From contig NZ_VZQQ01000010.1 in assembly GCF_014397785.1 (NCBI RefSeq), positions 186,001-250,000 of the forward strand: DNA of 64,000 nt, in the 5' to 3' direction. Within the stretch, counting starts at the first letter, position 1. The number at the start of each line of letters is the position of its first letter. A model generated the notes under the pieces. It was given only the letters and a program-made list of their open reading frames with translations, had not been told where the DNA came from and did not search any database. This DNA comes from Paraburkholderia podalyriae (lineage in GTDB: Bacteria > Pseudomonadota > Gammaproteobacteria > Burkholderiales > Burkholderiaceae). The translations under genes and the position numbers were made by a program. Below are positions 27,443-37,053 of this stretch, one piece after another.

Positions 27443-28836
27443 GCGGACTCCGGGCGGGCGGGGGCGCTGGTGCCGGCGGGCGCGGCAGTGGCGGTTTGCT
27501 GCGAGGCGCTGGCGTCTGGCGTTGCGGTACGTCTGCCGCCCGCCGGTTGCGCGGCTTTTTGCGCGGCCTTCAGCGCGCGCTTGAGATCGTCGATCAGGTC
27601 ATCCGGATCTTCGAGACCAATCGACAGACGGATCGTGCCTTCCGCGATACCGGCCGCTGCGAGCGCGGCGGTATCCATGCGGAAATGCGTCGTCGATGCC
27701 GGATGGATCACCAGCGAGCGCGCGTCGCCGACGTTCGCGAGATGCGAGAAGAGCGTGAGCGCTTCGATGAAGGCGCGCCCGGCCGCGCGGTCGCCGCGCA
27801 GGTTGAAGCTGAACACCGCGCCGGCGCCGCGCGGTAGCAGCCGCCTGGCGAGCGCGTGGTCGGGATGCGTCGGCAACTCGGGATAGGCGACCGATTCGAC
27901 CGCCGCATGCCCGGCGAGAAATTCGACCACGCGCCGGGTGTTGGCGACGTGACGCTCCATGCGCAACGGCAGCGTCTCGATGCCTTGCAGCAGCTGCCAC
28001 GCGGCCTGCGGATGCAGGCACGCGCCGAAGTCGCGCAAGCCTTCCCGGCGCGCGCGCAGCAGGAACGGCGCGACGGTGCTTTCCTCGGCGAACACCATGC
28101 CGTGGAAACCGTCGTACGGCTCGGTGAATTCGGGAAAGCGGCCGGAAGCCTCGAAGTCGAACGTGCCGCCGTCGACCAGCACGCCGCCGATCGTCGTACC
28201 GTGGCCGCCGAGAAACTTGGTCGCCGAGTGGTAGACGAAGTCGGCGCCGTGCTCGAACGGGCGCAGCAGGTAAGGCGTCGTGAAGGTCGAATCGACCAGC
28301 AACGGCACCCGGTGCGCGTGCGCGATCTGCGCGAGCGCGGCGATGTCGAGCACATCGAGGCCCGGATTGCCGAGCGTTTCGCCGAATAGCAGGCGCGTGT
28401 TGGGGCGCAGCGCGGCGCGCCACGCGGGGAGGTCACCGGCCTTGACGAAGGTCGTCTCGATGCCGAAGCGCCGCAGCGTGTAATGCAGCAGGCTGTGCGA
28501 GCCGCCGTACAGCGCGCTCGACGCGACGATGTGCGAGCCTGCGCCCATCAGCGTCGCGATCGCGAGATGCAGCGCGGCCTGGCCGCTCGCGGTGCCGATC
28601 GCGCCGGCGCCGTTTTCGAGCGCGGCGACGCGCTCCTCGAACACGGCGACGGTCGGATTCGAGATGCGCGAGTAGACGTGGCCGGCGCGCTCCATGTTGA
28701 ATAGCGCGGCGGCGTGGTCCGAGTCGCGGAACGAAAACGACGTGGTCTGGTAGATCGGCGTCGCGCGCGCCCCGGTGGCGGGGTCGGGGGCTGCGCCGGC
28801 GTGCAGCGCGAGCGTATCGAAACGGTTGGCGGACAT
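27439..28836 (-). CDS. metY: O-acetylhomoserine sulfhydrylase-type PLP enzyme
   Basis: 465 residues of the Cys/Met-metabolism PLP family. It would make homocysteine from O-acetylhomoserine (or O-succinylhomoserine) and sulfide. Seen: TPIYQTTSFSFRDSDHAA and YSRISNPT at the N-terminus, the PLP lysine in YHSATKFLGGHGTTIGG (about 200-216), and the late LVIHPASTTH. Length and the IYQTTSF/HPASTTH pair favour MetY over MetZ, but sulfur-donor preference cannot be fixed by eye. ATG 28836 is chosen because MSANRFDTLALHAGA is the family start. An Ala/Pro/Thr-rich tail of about 45 residues is not part of the fold. Confidence 0.86.
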   Translation of the reverse strand: MSANRFDTLALHAGAAPDPATGARATPIYQTTSFSFRDSDHAAALFNMERAGHVYSRISNPTVAVFEERVAALENGAGAIGTASGQAALHLAIATLMGAGSHIVASSALYGGSHSLLHYTLRRFGIETTFVKAGDLPAWRAALRPNTRLLFGETLGNPGLDVLDIAALAQIAHAHRVPLLVDSTFTTPYLLRPFEHGADFVYHSATKFLGGHGTTIGGVLVDGGTFDFEASGRFPEFTEPYDGFHGMVFAEESTVAPFLLRARREGLRDFGACLHPQAAWQLLQGIETLPLRMERHVANTRRVVEFLAGHAAVESVAYPELPTHPDHALARRLLPRGAGAVFSFNLRGDRAAGRAFIEALTLFSHLANVGDARSLVIHPASTTHFRMDTAALAAAGIAEGTIRLSIGLEDPDDLIDDLKRALKAAQKAAQPAGGRRTATPDASASQQTATAAPAGTSAPARPESA

Positions 28837-29137
28837 CGTGGGCGGCGGGGCCGCGTGCGGCGGCCTCGCGAAAGAACAGGGTGGGCCGGCCATCCTATCA
28901 TTGGCGCGCGCCGCTTCAAGCGCGGTTTTCCCGTGGGTTTGTACCCGGTTGGTCTATGGCTTCGTGCGGCGTGTGCCGGGAGCGGGGCATGCTCGCTATC
29001 TGGAAGTCAGATGAATGGGAGGACCCGGAAGGCCGCCGAGCCTTGGCTGGCGGCCGGCTTTCCTTTTACGGGCCTTTCCGATAGGATCGAAAAAACATTT
29101 CATGCACTGCAAGATTGGCGGCATCAGGAGATAGATC
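28837..29137. other. Intergenic region between metY and the CBS gene
   Basis: 301 bases holding the divergent promoters of metY (minus) and the CBS gene (plus). I looked for a SAM riboswitch-like fold upstream of metY and saw none. AGGAG at 29126-29130 is the CBS gene's ribosome binding site. No other feature is clear. Confidence 0.5.
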
Positions 29138-29605
29138 ATGCGAGTCAGCGACATTCTTAAAGTCAAGGGCAATACCCTTTTTACGGTCACGCCGGAAACC
29201 ACACTGCATGACGCCGTCAATACCATGGCCGAGCGCGACATCGGCTCGCTTGTCGTGATGGAGTACGGCGACCTCGTCGGCATGCTGACGTTTCGCGAAA
29301 TCATTCTGACCTTGCGCGAGAACGGCGGCAGCGTCGGCACCTCGACGATCCGCAAGGTGATGGACGACCATCCGCTCACCTGCACGCCCGAAACCGACGT
29401 CAACGAAGTGCGCCGCATGATGCTCGAGCATCACGTGCGCTATCTGCCCGTCATGGAAAGCCGCACGCTGATGGGCGTGATCTCGTTTTACGACGTCGCG
29501 AAGGCGGTGGTCGAGGAGCAGGGGTTCGAGAACCGCATGCTGAAGGCGTATATCCGCGACTGGCCGGAAGAACAGGAAGGACAGGACCAGCAGCCGGCGC
29601 GTTGA
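29138..29605 (+). CDS. CBS-domain pair protein
   Basis: 155 residues made of two CBS domains (about 8-65 and 75-135), which pair to form one adenine-nucleotide-binding Bateman module. Seen: TVTPETTLHDAVNTMAERDI, GSLVVMEYGDLVGMLTFREI, and in the second TCTPETDVNEVRRMML with YLPVMESRTLMGVISFYDV. No enzyme domain is attached, so it acts as a stand-alone nucleotide sensor of unknown partner. ATG 29138 with AGGAG at 29126-29130. A T run after a GC-rich hairpin at about 29645-29691 may end the transcript. Confidence 0.88.
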   Translation: MRVSDILKVKGNTLFTVTPETTLHDAVNTMAERDIGSLVVMEYGDLVGMLTFREIILTLRENGGSVGTSTIRKVMDDHPLTCTPETDVNEVRRMMLEHHVRYLPVMESRTLMGVISFYDVAKAVVEEQGFENRMLKAYIRDWPEEQEGQDQQPAR

Positions 29606-29807
29606 TGCGCGTGGCTCGAACGTCGCGCTCCGGCCGTTGCCGCGAGCGCAAATCCGCCGACAGGGCGCGCGCGCAAGCGGGCGCTTTTTTTGTGTCTGGA
29701 ACTGGTGCGGGCGGATTGCGGGAGCCGCGTGCGCGTGTCGCGGCGATCCGCTTGCCGGCCGTGCCGCCCGCTTCGTGGCCATTTTTCCGCGCCGTTCTCC
29801 AGACTTC

Positions 29808-31745
29808 ATGAACGATCGTCCGTTGCCCGCCGCCCGCCGCGCCGCTCGCGCGCACGAAGCGCACGAATCCCAGTTCCGCCTGCTCGGCCAGCGCCGTTTC
29901 GCGCCGTTCTTCTGGACACAGTTTCTCGGCGCGATGAACGACAACGTGTTCAAGATCGGCTTTACGTCGCTCGTTACGTATCAGGCGGCGCGGTTTTCGG
30001 GCGTCGACCCGAAAACCGCGGCGTTCCTGATCTCCGCGATTTTCATTCTGCCGTTCGTGCTGTTCTCGGCCACTTCCGGCCAGATCGCCGACAAGTACGA
30101 CAAGGCGTTGCTCACGCGCGTCGTCAAGACTTTCGAGATCGCGGTGATGCTGGTCGGCGGCGCGGGGTTCTGGCTGCATAGCGCGCCGTTGCTGTACCTG
30201 TGCACGTTCCTGATGGGCGTGCATTCGACCGTGTTCGGGCCGGTCAAGTACTCGTATTTGCCGCAGCATCTGTCGCAGGCGGAACTGGTCGGCGGCAACG
30301 GCATGGTCGAGATGGGCACCTTCGTCGCGATCCTGATTGGCACGATCGTCGGCGGCGCGGGCGCGGGGTTCGCCGAGCATGGCGCGGGGGTGCTGGCTTG
30401 CGCGTGTATCGCGATCGCGCTGCTCGGGCGTGTCGTGTCGGGCTTCGTGCCGGCTACGCCCGCGCCGCAGCCCGGCTTGCGCATCAACTGGAATCCGGTC
30501 AGCGAAACGTGGCGCAATCTGAAGCTCGCGCACGAGAACCGTACGGTGTTTCTGAGCCTGCTCGGCATTTCATGGCTGTGGTTCGTCGGCGCGACATTTC
30601 TCGCGTCGTTTTTCAACTTCGCGAAGGACGTGCTGTCCGCCGATCCCGACGTCGTGACCGTGCTGCTGGCCACGTTCTCGATCGGCATCGGCATTGGCTC
30701 GCTGCTGTGCGAACGGCTGTCGAAGCGCCGGATCGAGATCGGGCTCGTGCCGCTCGGCTCGATCGGCATCAGCGTGTTCGCGATCGATCTTTTTTTCGCC
30801 AGCCACGCGCTGCCGCCGGCGGGGCATTTGCTGAGCGTCGGCGAATTTCTCGCGCGGCTCGCGCATTGGCGCGTGCTCGCCGATCTGTTCCTGCTCGCGA
30901 TGTTCGGCGGCTTCTACAGCGTGCCGCTGTATGCGCTGATCCAGAGCCGTAGTCAGCCGAGCCATCGCGCGCGCATCATCGCCGCGAACAATATCCTCAA
31001 TTCGCTGTTCATGATCGTGTCGGCGCTGATGGCGATGGGCCTGACCGCAGCGGGCTTCGGCATTCCGGCGATCTTCCTCGTCACCGCGCTGCTGAACGTG
31101 GTCGTCGCGGGCTACATCTATTCGCTCGTGCCCGAGTTCCTGCTGCGCTTCATTGCGTGGCTGCTCGTGCATACGTTGTACCGGATCCGGCTCGTGCATG
31201 CGGAGCGGATTCCGGAGGAGGGCGCGGCGGTGCTCGTGTGCAACCACGTCAGTTTCGTCGATGCGATCGTCATCATGGCCGAAAGCCCGCGGCCGATCCG
31301 CTTCGTGATGGACCATCAGGTCTTCCGCTCGCCGGTCGTCGGCTGGCTGTTCCGGCACGCGAAGGCGATTCCGATCGCGCCGGCCCATCAGGACGCGGCG
31401 CTGCTCGCGCGCGCGTATGATCTGTGCGCGCAGGCGCTTGCGGCCGGCGAACTCGTCTGCATCTTTCCCGAAGGCAAGCTGACGCGCACGGGCGAGCTGA
31501 ATCCATTTCGCCACGGCGTCGCCGACATCGTCAGGCGCACGCCGGCGCCGGTTATCCCGATGGCGCTGCGCGGTCTGTGGGGCAGCGTGTTCTCGCGCGC
31601 GGTCGATGCCCACTGGCCGCGTCCGCTCAGAAAAGGCGTGATGAGCCGGCTGAGCCTCGCGGTGGGCGAGCCGATCGACCCGGCGCTCGCGACGCCGGAG
31701 AAGCTGCAGCAGGTCGTGACCGAGCTGCGCGGCGCGCGGAAATAG
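29808..31745 (+). CDS. MFS transporter fused to a PlsC-type acyltransferase (LplT-Aas-like)
   Basis: 645 residues. The first ~420 form a major-facilitator membrane domain resembling lysophospholipid flippase LplT ([18 protein letters not shown] near residue 35, then the [18 protein letters not shown] loop). The last ~210 are a glycerolipid acyltransferase with the NHVSFVDA motif (HX4D) and [15 protein letters not shown]. In E. coli lplT and aas are separate genes; here transporter and acyltransferase are one chain and the AMP-binding acyl-ACP synthetase part of Aas is absent. Inference: imports lysophospholipid and re-acylates it. ATG 29808 follows the family start; upstream in-frame codons from 29637 look non-coding. 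Confidence 0.87.
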   Translation: MNDRPLPAARRAARAHEAHESQFRLLGQRRFAPFFWTQFLGAMNDNVFKIGFTSLVTYQAARFSGVDPKTAAFLISAIFILPFVLFSATSGQIADKYDKALLTRVVKTFEIAVMLVGGAGFWLHSAPLLYLCTFLMGVHSTVFGPVKYSYLPQHLSQAELVGGNGMVEMGTFVAILIGTIVGGAGAGFAEHGAGVLACACIAIALLGRVVSGFVPATPAPQPGLRINWNPVSETWRNLKLAHENRTVFLSLLGISWLWFVGATFLASFFNFAKDVLSADPDVVTVLLATFSIGIGIGSLLCERLSKRRIEIGLVPLGSIGISVFAIDLFFASHALPPAGHLLSVGEFLARLAHWRVLADLFLLAMFGGFYSVPLYALIQSRSQPSHRARIIAANNILNSLFMIVSALMAMGLTAAGFGIPAIFLVTALLNVVVAGYIYSLVPEFLLRFIAWLLVHTLYRIRLVHAERIPEEGAAVLVCNHVSFVDAIVIMAESPRPIRFVMDHQVFRSPVVGWLFRHAKAIPIAPAHQDAALLARAYDLCAQALAAGELVCIFPEGKLTRTGELNPFRHGVADIVRRTPAPVIPMALRGLWGSVFSRAVDAHWPRPLRKGVMSRLSLAVGEPIDPALATPEKLQQVVTELRGARK

Positions 31746-31836
31746 CGGCCATCGCCATCGCCGTCGCCAGGCCCGGGCTTCGCGGCGAGCGGGCTGGCAT
31801 AATGGCGTTCTCCCCGTATTTCTTTGGACGACGCTC

Positions 31837-32937
31837 ATGTCCGGCAACACGCTCGGTACGCTTTTCACTGTCACGACCTTCGGCGAATCGCACGGCCCCG
31901 CTATCGGCTGTGTGATCGATGGCTGCCCGCCGGGCATGGCGCTCAACGAAGCCGACATCCAGTCGGAGCTCGATCGCCGCAAGCCGGGCACGTCGCGCCA
32001 TGTGACGCAGCGCCAGGAAGAGGACAAGGTCGAGATCCTGTCAGGCGTGTTCGAAGATCAAACCACCGGCGCACCGATCGCGCTGCTGATCCGCAACACC
32101 GACCAGCGCAGCAAGGACTACGGCAACATCGCCGAGACGTTCCGCCCCGGCCATGCCGACTACACGTACTGGCAAAAATACGGCATTCGCGATTACCGCG
32201 GCGGCGGCCGCTCGTCGGCGCGGCTGACGGCGCCGACGGTCGCGGCTGGCGCGGTCGCGAAGAAGTGGCTGCGCGAGAAGTTTGGCACCGAGATTCGCGG
32301 GTATATGGCCGCGCTCGGCGAGATCGACGTGCCGTTCGTCGATTGGGCGCACGTGCGCGAAAACCCGTTCTTCGTGCCGAATGCGCAGATCGTTGCGCAA
32401 CTCGAAGCGTATATGGACGCGCTGCGCAAGGACGGTGATTCGATCGGCGCACGCATCAACGTGGTCGCGTCCGGGGTGCCGGTCGGCCTAGGCGAGCCGC
32501 TGTTCGACCGCCTCGACGCCGACATCGCGCACGCGATGATGGGCATCAACGCGGTGAAGGGCGTCGAGATCGGCGCGGGTTTCGCGAGCGTCGCGCAACG
32601 CGGCTCGGTGCATGGCGACGAACTGACGCCGGAGGGTTTCGTCGGCAATCACGCGGGCGGTGTGCTCGGCGGTATTTCGACGGGGCAGGACATCACGGTG
32701 TCGATCGCGATCAAGCCGACCTCGAGCATTCGCACGCCGCGCCGTTCGATCGACAAGGCGGGGCAGCCGGCGGTCGTCGAAACCTTCGGGCGACACGACC
32801 CGTGCGTCGGCATTCGCGCGACGCCGATCGCCGAGTCGATGCTCGCGCTCGTGTTGATCGATCACGCGTTGCGTCATCGCGCGCAATGCGGCGACGTGGC
32901 CGTGAGCACGCCGAAGATCGCGGCAAGCGCGCCGTAA
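31837..32937 (+). CDS. aroC: Chorismate synthase
   Basis: 366 residues; makes chorismate from 5-enolpyruvylshikimate-3-phosphate with reduced FMN, the last common step of aromatic amino acid synthesis. Seen: [18 protein letters not shown] (His of the active site, about 15-32), [46 protein letters not shown] split over two blocks (about 105-132), and [12 protein letters not shown] toward the end. Length and motif order are those of the bacterial bifurcated clade. It stands 91 bases after the transporter gene on the same strand. Confidence 0.97.
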   Translation: MSGNTLGTLFTVTTFGESHGPAIGCVIDGCPPGMALNEADIQSELDRRKPGTSRHVTQRQEEDKVEILSGVFEDQTTGAPIALLIRNTDQRSKDYGNIAETFRPGHADYTYWQKYGIRDYRGGGRSSARLTAPTVAAGAVAKKWLREKFGTEIRGYMAALGEIDVPFVDWAHVRENPFFVPNAQIVAQLEAYMDALRKDGDSIGARINVVASGVPVGLGEPLFDRLDADIAHAMMGINAVKGVEIGAGFASVAQRGSVHGDELTPEGFVGNHAGGVLGGISTGQDITVSIAIKPTSSIRTPRRSIDKAGQPAVVETFGRHDPCVGIRATPIAESMLALVLIDHALRHRAQCGDVAVSTPKIAASAP

Positions 32938-33109
32938 CGCTGACGCGGCCCGGCGATTGGCGGTAAATGAGCCGCCAAAAAGAATAGGGAAGCGGACGAA
33001 CGAAACGCGCAAGAAAGCGCGCAGACGAAAGCGCGAACGCGCCATCGGAATTTGCCTTCACGACGCTGCCGGTTATCGCACAGCACCGCGAAGGCAAGCA
33101 GCACACCCA

Positions 33110-34783
33110 TCACATGTTCGGATAGTTGGGACCGCCGCCACCTTCCGGCGTGACCCACACGATATTCTGCGTCGGGTCCTTGATATCGCAGGTCTTGCAG
33201 TGCACGCAGTTCTGCGCATTGATGACGAGCCGCTCGCTGCCATCGTCGTTCTTGACGAACTCGTACACTGCGGCCGGGCAATAGCGCGACTCCGGTCCCG
33301 CATAGGTCTGCCAGTTCACGTTGACCGGCACGGTCGGATCTTTCAGCGTCAGGTGCGCCGGCTGATTCTCTTCATGATTCGTGTTCGAGATGAACACCGA
33401 AGACAACCGGTCGAACGTGAGCTTGCCGTCCGGCTTCGGATACGTGATCGGCTTGCACTGCGACGCCGGCTTCAGCATCTCGTGATCCCAATGCTGATGA
33501 TGGAGCGTCCACGGCACGTTGCCGCCGAGCAGCTTCTGCTCGAGACCGACCATCAGCGTGCCGAGGTACAGACCCTTGCTCATCCACTGCTTGAAGTTGC
33601 GCGCGCGGTACAACTCGGTGTAGAGCCACGAGGTCTTGAAGGACTCCGGGTAGGCAGTGAGTTCATCGTTATGACGGCCAGCCTGTACCGCTTCGAAAGC
33701 AGCGTCGGCCGCGAGCATGCCGGTCTTGATCGCCGCATGCGAACCCTTGATGCGCGATGCGTTGAGGAAGCCCGCATCGTCGCCGACCAGCGCACCGCCC
33801 GGGAACACCAGCTTCGGCAGCGACATCAGGCCGCCTGCGGTAATCGCCCGCGCGCCGTACGACACGCGTTTGCCGCCTTCGAGAATCGCGCGGATCGCCG
33901 GATGCGTCTTGTAGCGCTGGAACTCCTCGAACGGTGACAGATACGGATTCCTATAACCCAGACCGACCACGAAGCCCACCACCACCTGGTTGTTGTCCAT
34001 GTGATAGAGGAACGAGCCGCCATACGTGTCGTTTTCGAGCGGCCAGCCGGCCGTATGCATCACCAGACCCGGCTTGTGCTTCGCGGGATCGATTTCCCAC
34101 AACTCCTTGATGCCGAGGCCATAGACCTGCGGATCGGCGCCGTCGCGCAGCTTGAACCGGTCGTTAAGCTGACGGCCGAGGTGGCCGCGCGCGCCTTCGC
34201 AGAACAGCGTGTACTTCGCGTGCAGTTCCATGCCGAGCTGGAAGTTCTCGGTCGGCTGGCCGTCCTTGCCGATGCCGAGGTTGCCGGTCGCGACGCCCTT
34301 GACCGAGCCGTCGTCGTTGTACAGCACTTCAGCGGCGGGAAAGCCGGGAAAGATTTCGACACCGAGCGCCTCGGCCTGCTGACCCAGCCAGCGCGTCACG
34401 TTCGCGAGGCTGATCACGTAGTTGCCGTGGTTCTTGAAATTGTCCGGCAGCGCCCAGTTCGGCACGCTCTTCGCGCCCGTTTCCGACAGAAACAGGAAGC
34501 GGTCCTCGGTCACGTCGACCGTCAGCGGCGCGCCTTTTTCCTTCCAGTCAGGAATCAGTTCATTCAACGCACGCGGATCCATCACGGCGCCCGACAGGAT
34601 ATGCGCCCCGATCTCCGAGCCTTTTTCCAGCACGCACACGCCAAGCTCGACGCCTTGTTCGGCAGCGCGCTGCTTCAGACGAATGGCGGCCGACAGGCCC
34701 GCAGGGCCGCCGCCGACGATCACGACGTCATACTCCATCGACTCGCGCGGGCCGTGCTGCTCAATGAGACTTGCGGGGGTCAT
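33110..34783 (-). CDS. Electron transfer flavoprotein-ubiquinone oxidoreductase
   Basis: 557 residues; passes electrons from ETF (reduced by acyl-CoA dehydrogenases) to ubiquinone at the inner membrane. Seen: FAD dinucleotide motif VVIVGGGPAGLSAAIRLKQ (about 19-37), a ubiquinone-binding/hydrophobic midsection, and the C-terminal 4Fe-4S cluster cysteines in the CPAAVYE and NCVHCKTCDIKDP blocks. ATG 34783 gives the family N-terminus; an in-frame TTG 75 bases upstream is not credible. An 18-bp palindrome lies 86 bases upstream (34869-34886). It pairs in function with the neighbouring thioesterase and CoA-transferase genes, suggesting fatty-acid or ketone-body use. Confidence 0.95.
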   Translation of the reverse strand: MTPASLIEQHGPRESMEYDVVIVGGGPAGLSAAIRLKQRAAEQGVELGVCVLEKGSEIGAHILSGAVMDPRALNELIPDWKEKGAPLTVDVTEDRFLFLSETGAKSVPNWALPDNFKNHGNYVISLANVTRWLGQQAEALGVEIFPGFPAAEVLYNDDGSVKGVATGNLGIGKDGQPTENFQLGMELHAKYTLFCEGARGHLGRQLNDRFKLRDGADPQVYGLGIKELWEIDPAKHKPGLVMHTAGWPLENDTYGGSFLYHMDNNQVVVGFVVGLGYRNPYLSPFEEFQRYKTHPAIRAILEGGKRVSYGARAITAGGLMSLPKLVFPGGALVGDDAGFLNASRIKGSHAAIKTGMLAADAAFEAVQAGRHNDELTAYPESFKTSWLYTELYRARNFKQWMSKGLYLGTLMVGLEQKLLGGNVPWTLHHQHWDHEMLKPASQCKPITYPKPDGKLTFDRLSSVFISNTNHEENQPAHLTLKDPTVPVNVNWQTYAGPESRYCPAAVYEFVKNDDGSERLVINAQNCVHCKTCDIKDPTQNIVWVTPEGGGGPNYPNM

Positions 34784-34868
34784 TGATGCTCCTCTTACCG
34801 TTAGAATACTTTTTTCGGGTTCGTATTGTGGGCGTTCGATCCCAGTGCCGCAACCCAAAAGCCAAAGA

Positions 34869-34886
34869 TTAGCACGATCGTACTAT
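34869..34886. promoter_or_regulatory. 18-bp palindrome between ETF-QO and dehydrogenase genes, candidate operator
   Basis: TTAGCACGATCGTACTAT is an inverted repeat around ACGA|TCGT with only two mismatched pairs. It lies midway in the 187-base spacer between divergent genes. Its shape (paired half-sites with central ACGATCGT) resembles operators of TetR-family fatty-acid regulators of beta- and gammaproteobacteria (FadP, PsrA), but I cite that from memory and cannot verify it. Confidence 0.5.
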
Positions 34887-34970
34887 TTAATGACACGGTA
34901 TCGACCCTTAGTGGCGGTCCTACCGAACCCCGTCAACCGCAGTTGTCATACAACCGAACAAGGAAAGACA

Positions 34971-35747
34971 ATGGGCCGTTCGATCAATCTGGAAGGCAAG
35001 GTCGCGCTGATTACGGGCGCTTCGAGCGGGTTGGGCAAGCGCTTCGCGCAGGTACTGTCGCAGGCGGGTGCAAAGGTCGTGCTGGCGAGCCGACGAACGG
35101 AGCGGCTGAAGGAGCTGCGCGCGGAAATCGAGGCGTCCGGCGGCGCCGCGCATGTCGTGTCGCTCGACGTGACCGACTATCAGAGCATCAAGTCGGCGGT
35201 CGCGCACGCGGAGACCGAGGCTGGCACGATCGATATCCTCGTCAATAACTCGGGCGTGTCGACCACGCAAAAGCTGTCCGAGGTCACGCCAGCGGACTTC
35301 GAATATGTGTTCGACACGAATACGCGCGGCGCGTTTTTCGTCGCGCAGGAAGTCGCCAAGCGCATGATCATGCGCGGCAACAACGCGCAGAAGCCGTCGT
35401 ACCGGATCATCAACATCGCGTCGATGGCGGGCTTGCGCGTGCTGCCGCAAATCGGCCTGTATTCGATGAGCAAGGCGGCGGTCGTTCACATGACGAAAGC
35501 GATGGCGCTCGAATGGGGCAAGCACGGCATCAATGTGAACGCGATCTGCCCGGGGTATATCGATACCGAGATCAACCATCACCACTGGTCGACCGATCAG
35601 GGGCAGAAACTCGTTGCGATGCTGCCGCGTCATCGGGTGGGCAAGCCGGAGGATCTCGACGGGCTGCTGCTGCTGCTCGCGGCGGACGAATCGCAGTTCA
35701 TCAACGGCTCGGTGATCGTCGCCGACGACGGTTTCGGGCTCGCGTGA
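34971..35747 (+). CDS. SDR-family NAD(P)-dependent oxidoreductase
   Basis: 258 residues, a classical short-chain dehydrogenase. Seen: cofactor motif TGASSGLGKR (about 15-24), NNSGVS (NNAG equivalent), the catalytic Ser in INIASMAG and Tyr-x-x-x-Lys in YSMSKAAVV, and the CPGYIDTEI segment. ATG 34971 with AGGAAAG 6 bases upstream; an open frame continues far upstream but lacks coding sense there. It is followed after 55 bases by a thioesterase gene, so the pair may act on a beta-hydroxyacyl or short-chain acyl-CoA substrate. Divergent from ETF-QO. Confidence 0.92.
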   Translation: MGRSINLEGKVALITGASSGLGKRFAQVLSQAGAKVVLASRRTERLKELRAEIEASGGAAHVVSLDVTDYQSIKSAVAHAETEAGTIDILVNNSGVSTTQKLSEVTPADFEYVFDTNTRGAFFVAQEVAKRMIMRGNNAQKPSYRIINIASMAGLRVLPQIGLYSMSKAAVVHMTKAMALEWGKHGINVNAICPGYIDTEINHHHWSTDQGQKLVAMLPRHRVGKPEDLDGLLLLLAADESQFINGSVIVADDGFGLA

Positions 35748-35802
35748 GCGGGTCGTCCAAGGTTTCAAAAGTCAGGAAGCAAAGGAAGAACGGAAGTACA
35801 GA

Positions 35803-36234
35803 ATGAGCGATTTTCACGCAGTCTTCGAAATGACGATGCCGATCCGCTGGGGTGACATGGACGCCTTCGGTCACGTGAACAACACGGTCTATTTCCGCTA
35901 CATGGAGCAGGTGCGGATCTCGTGGTTCGAGCACATGGACTTTCTCGACCAGCGCATGGACGGGCAAGGGCCGGTGATCGTCAATGCGTCGATGGAGTTT
36001 CTGAGGCAACTGCACTATCCGGGCGACGTGATCGGCCGGATGTCGGTGGCGACGCCGGGGCGCAGCAGCTTCGATACGGCTTTCGAGCTGCTGCGCGCCG
36101 ATGAACCGGAAACGCTCTATGCGCGGGGCGCCGCGCGATGCGTGTGGATCGATTACGCGGGCGGCAAGTCGATGCCGGTGCCCGACGTGCTGCGCGCGGC
36201 CATCGAGGGCGCGGCGCTCGTCAAGGCGGCCTGA
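35803..36234 (+). CDS. Acyl-CoA thioesterase, 4-hydroxybenzoyl-CoA-thioesterase-type hotdog fold
   Basis: 143 residues. Seen: RWGDMDAFGHVNNTVYFRYM (about 11-30), the 4HBT signature with the catalytic Asp, followed by the long central helix EQVRISWFEHM and a C-terminal strand block. Such enzymes hydrolyse acyl- or aryl-CoA thioesters. It follows the dehydrogenase gene by 55 bases with AAGGAAG-type purine run upstream and is probably in the same operon. Substrate not predictable: fatty acyl or aromatic CoA are equally possible. Confidence 0.85.
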   Translation: MSDFHAVFEMTMPIRWGDMDAFGHVNNTVYFRYMEQVRISWFEHMDFLDQRMDGQGPVIVNASMEFLRQLHYPGDVIGRMSVATPGRSSFDTAFELLRADEPETLYARGAARCVWIDYAGGKSMPVPDVLRAAIEGAALVKAA

Positions 36235-36288
36235 GCGCGCGGCCAGTGCGGCCTGGTGCGCGACCGCGCGCCGCCAACTCCCTCTCTG

Positions 36289-36834
36289 TCAATTGCCGAG
36301 CAGCCGCTGCAACAGCTCGGTCGCATTGCCTGTGCCGTATTTGCGCATGAGCCTTGCGCGGTAGACGTCTACCGTGCGCGGGCTGATGTCGAGCACGCGG
36401 CCGATCTGCTTGCTGGTTTTACCGGTGACCAGTTGCGCGGCGATTTCGCGCTCGCGCGGCGTGAGCTCCACCGCGACGCGCCGGGTCGCGCTCAGATCCT
36501 CGAAGGTCCAGACGCCCGCCGCGTGCGGGTCGGTGCGCCGCTGCGCGCGGCCCGTCACGTGACACCAGAACAGCTCGCCGTTCGCGCGCTTCATGATGCG
36601 ATCGTCCGCGTAGCTGCCTTGCGCGGTCATGATCGGCGGAATGCGCACGCCGATGCGCTCGAACTCATCCGCCGATGGATACAACACCTGGAACGACTGG
36701 CCGATCAGCGCGTCGCGCGCATAGCCGAAAATCGACGCGAGCTGGTCGTTGCAGTCTTCGATGGTCCGTTCGCGCGACAGCGCGAGTCCGATCGGCGCGA
36801 GGTGAAACGCAGTGCGGTAATCCAGGGCGGGCAT
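36289..36834 (-). CDS. PAS-LuxR-type transcriptional regulator
   Basis: 181 residues. Seen: an N-terminal PAS domain (about 5-115; GLALSRERTIEDCNDQLASI then FGYARDALIGQSFQVLYPSA) and a LuxR/GerE helix-turn-helix at about 122-181 (ELTPREREIAAQL, ISPRTVDVYRARLMRKYG). The PAS sensor fused to HTH makes a one-component regulator; whether it binds heme, FAD or a metabolite is unclear. ATG 36834 is preferred: an open frame runs far upstream but overlaps the CoA-transferase gene. It is divergent from scoAB and may regulate it. Confidence 0.86.
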   Translation of the reverse strand: MPALDYRTAFHLAPIGLALSRERTIEDCNDQLASIFGYARDALIGQSFQVLYPSADEFERIGVRIPPIMTAQGSYADDRIMKRANGELFWCHVTGRAQRRTDPHAAGVWTFEDLSATRRVAVELTPREREIAAQLVTGKTSKQIGRVLDISPRTVDVYRARLMRKYGTGNATELLQRLLGN

Positions 36835-37053
36835 GGGCGGGCGGTAAGTACTTATGTATTTTTGCGTATTGTGCCGTATGGTGGGCCCAGCGTACTCTTC
36901 CGGGCAGATGACAGCGCGGCGCTTGCCGCGTATGACTAGAATGACGTAGCGGTATCGCGAGGCGGCGTTAAGTTCGCCAGTTGCGATATCAGCCGCAATG
37001 ATCCGGCGGCAGGCGTACAGGTTTCGGGTTTCCATAGAGGAAGGGACATTCAG

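Noticed and set aside
29637..29807. Upstream extension of the MFS-acyltransferase gene to 29637
   Set aside because: The extra 57 codons are Cys/Arg/Trp-rich and contain no membrane or signal feature; ATG 29808 starts the family sequence.
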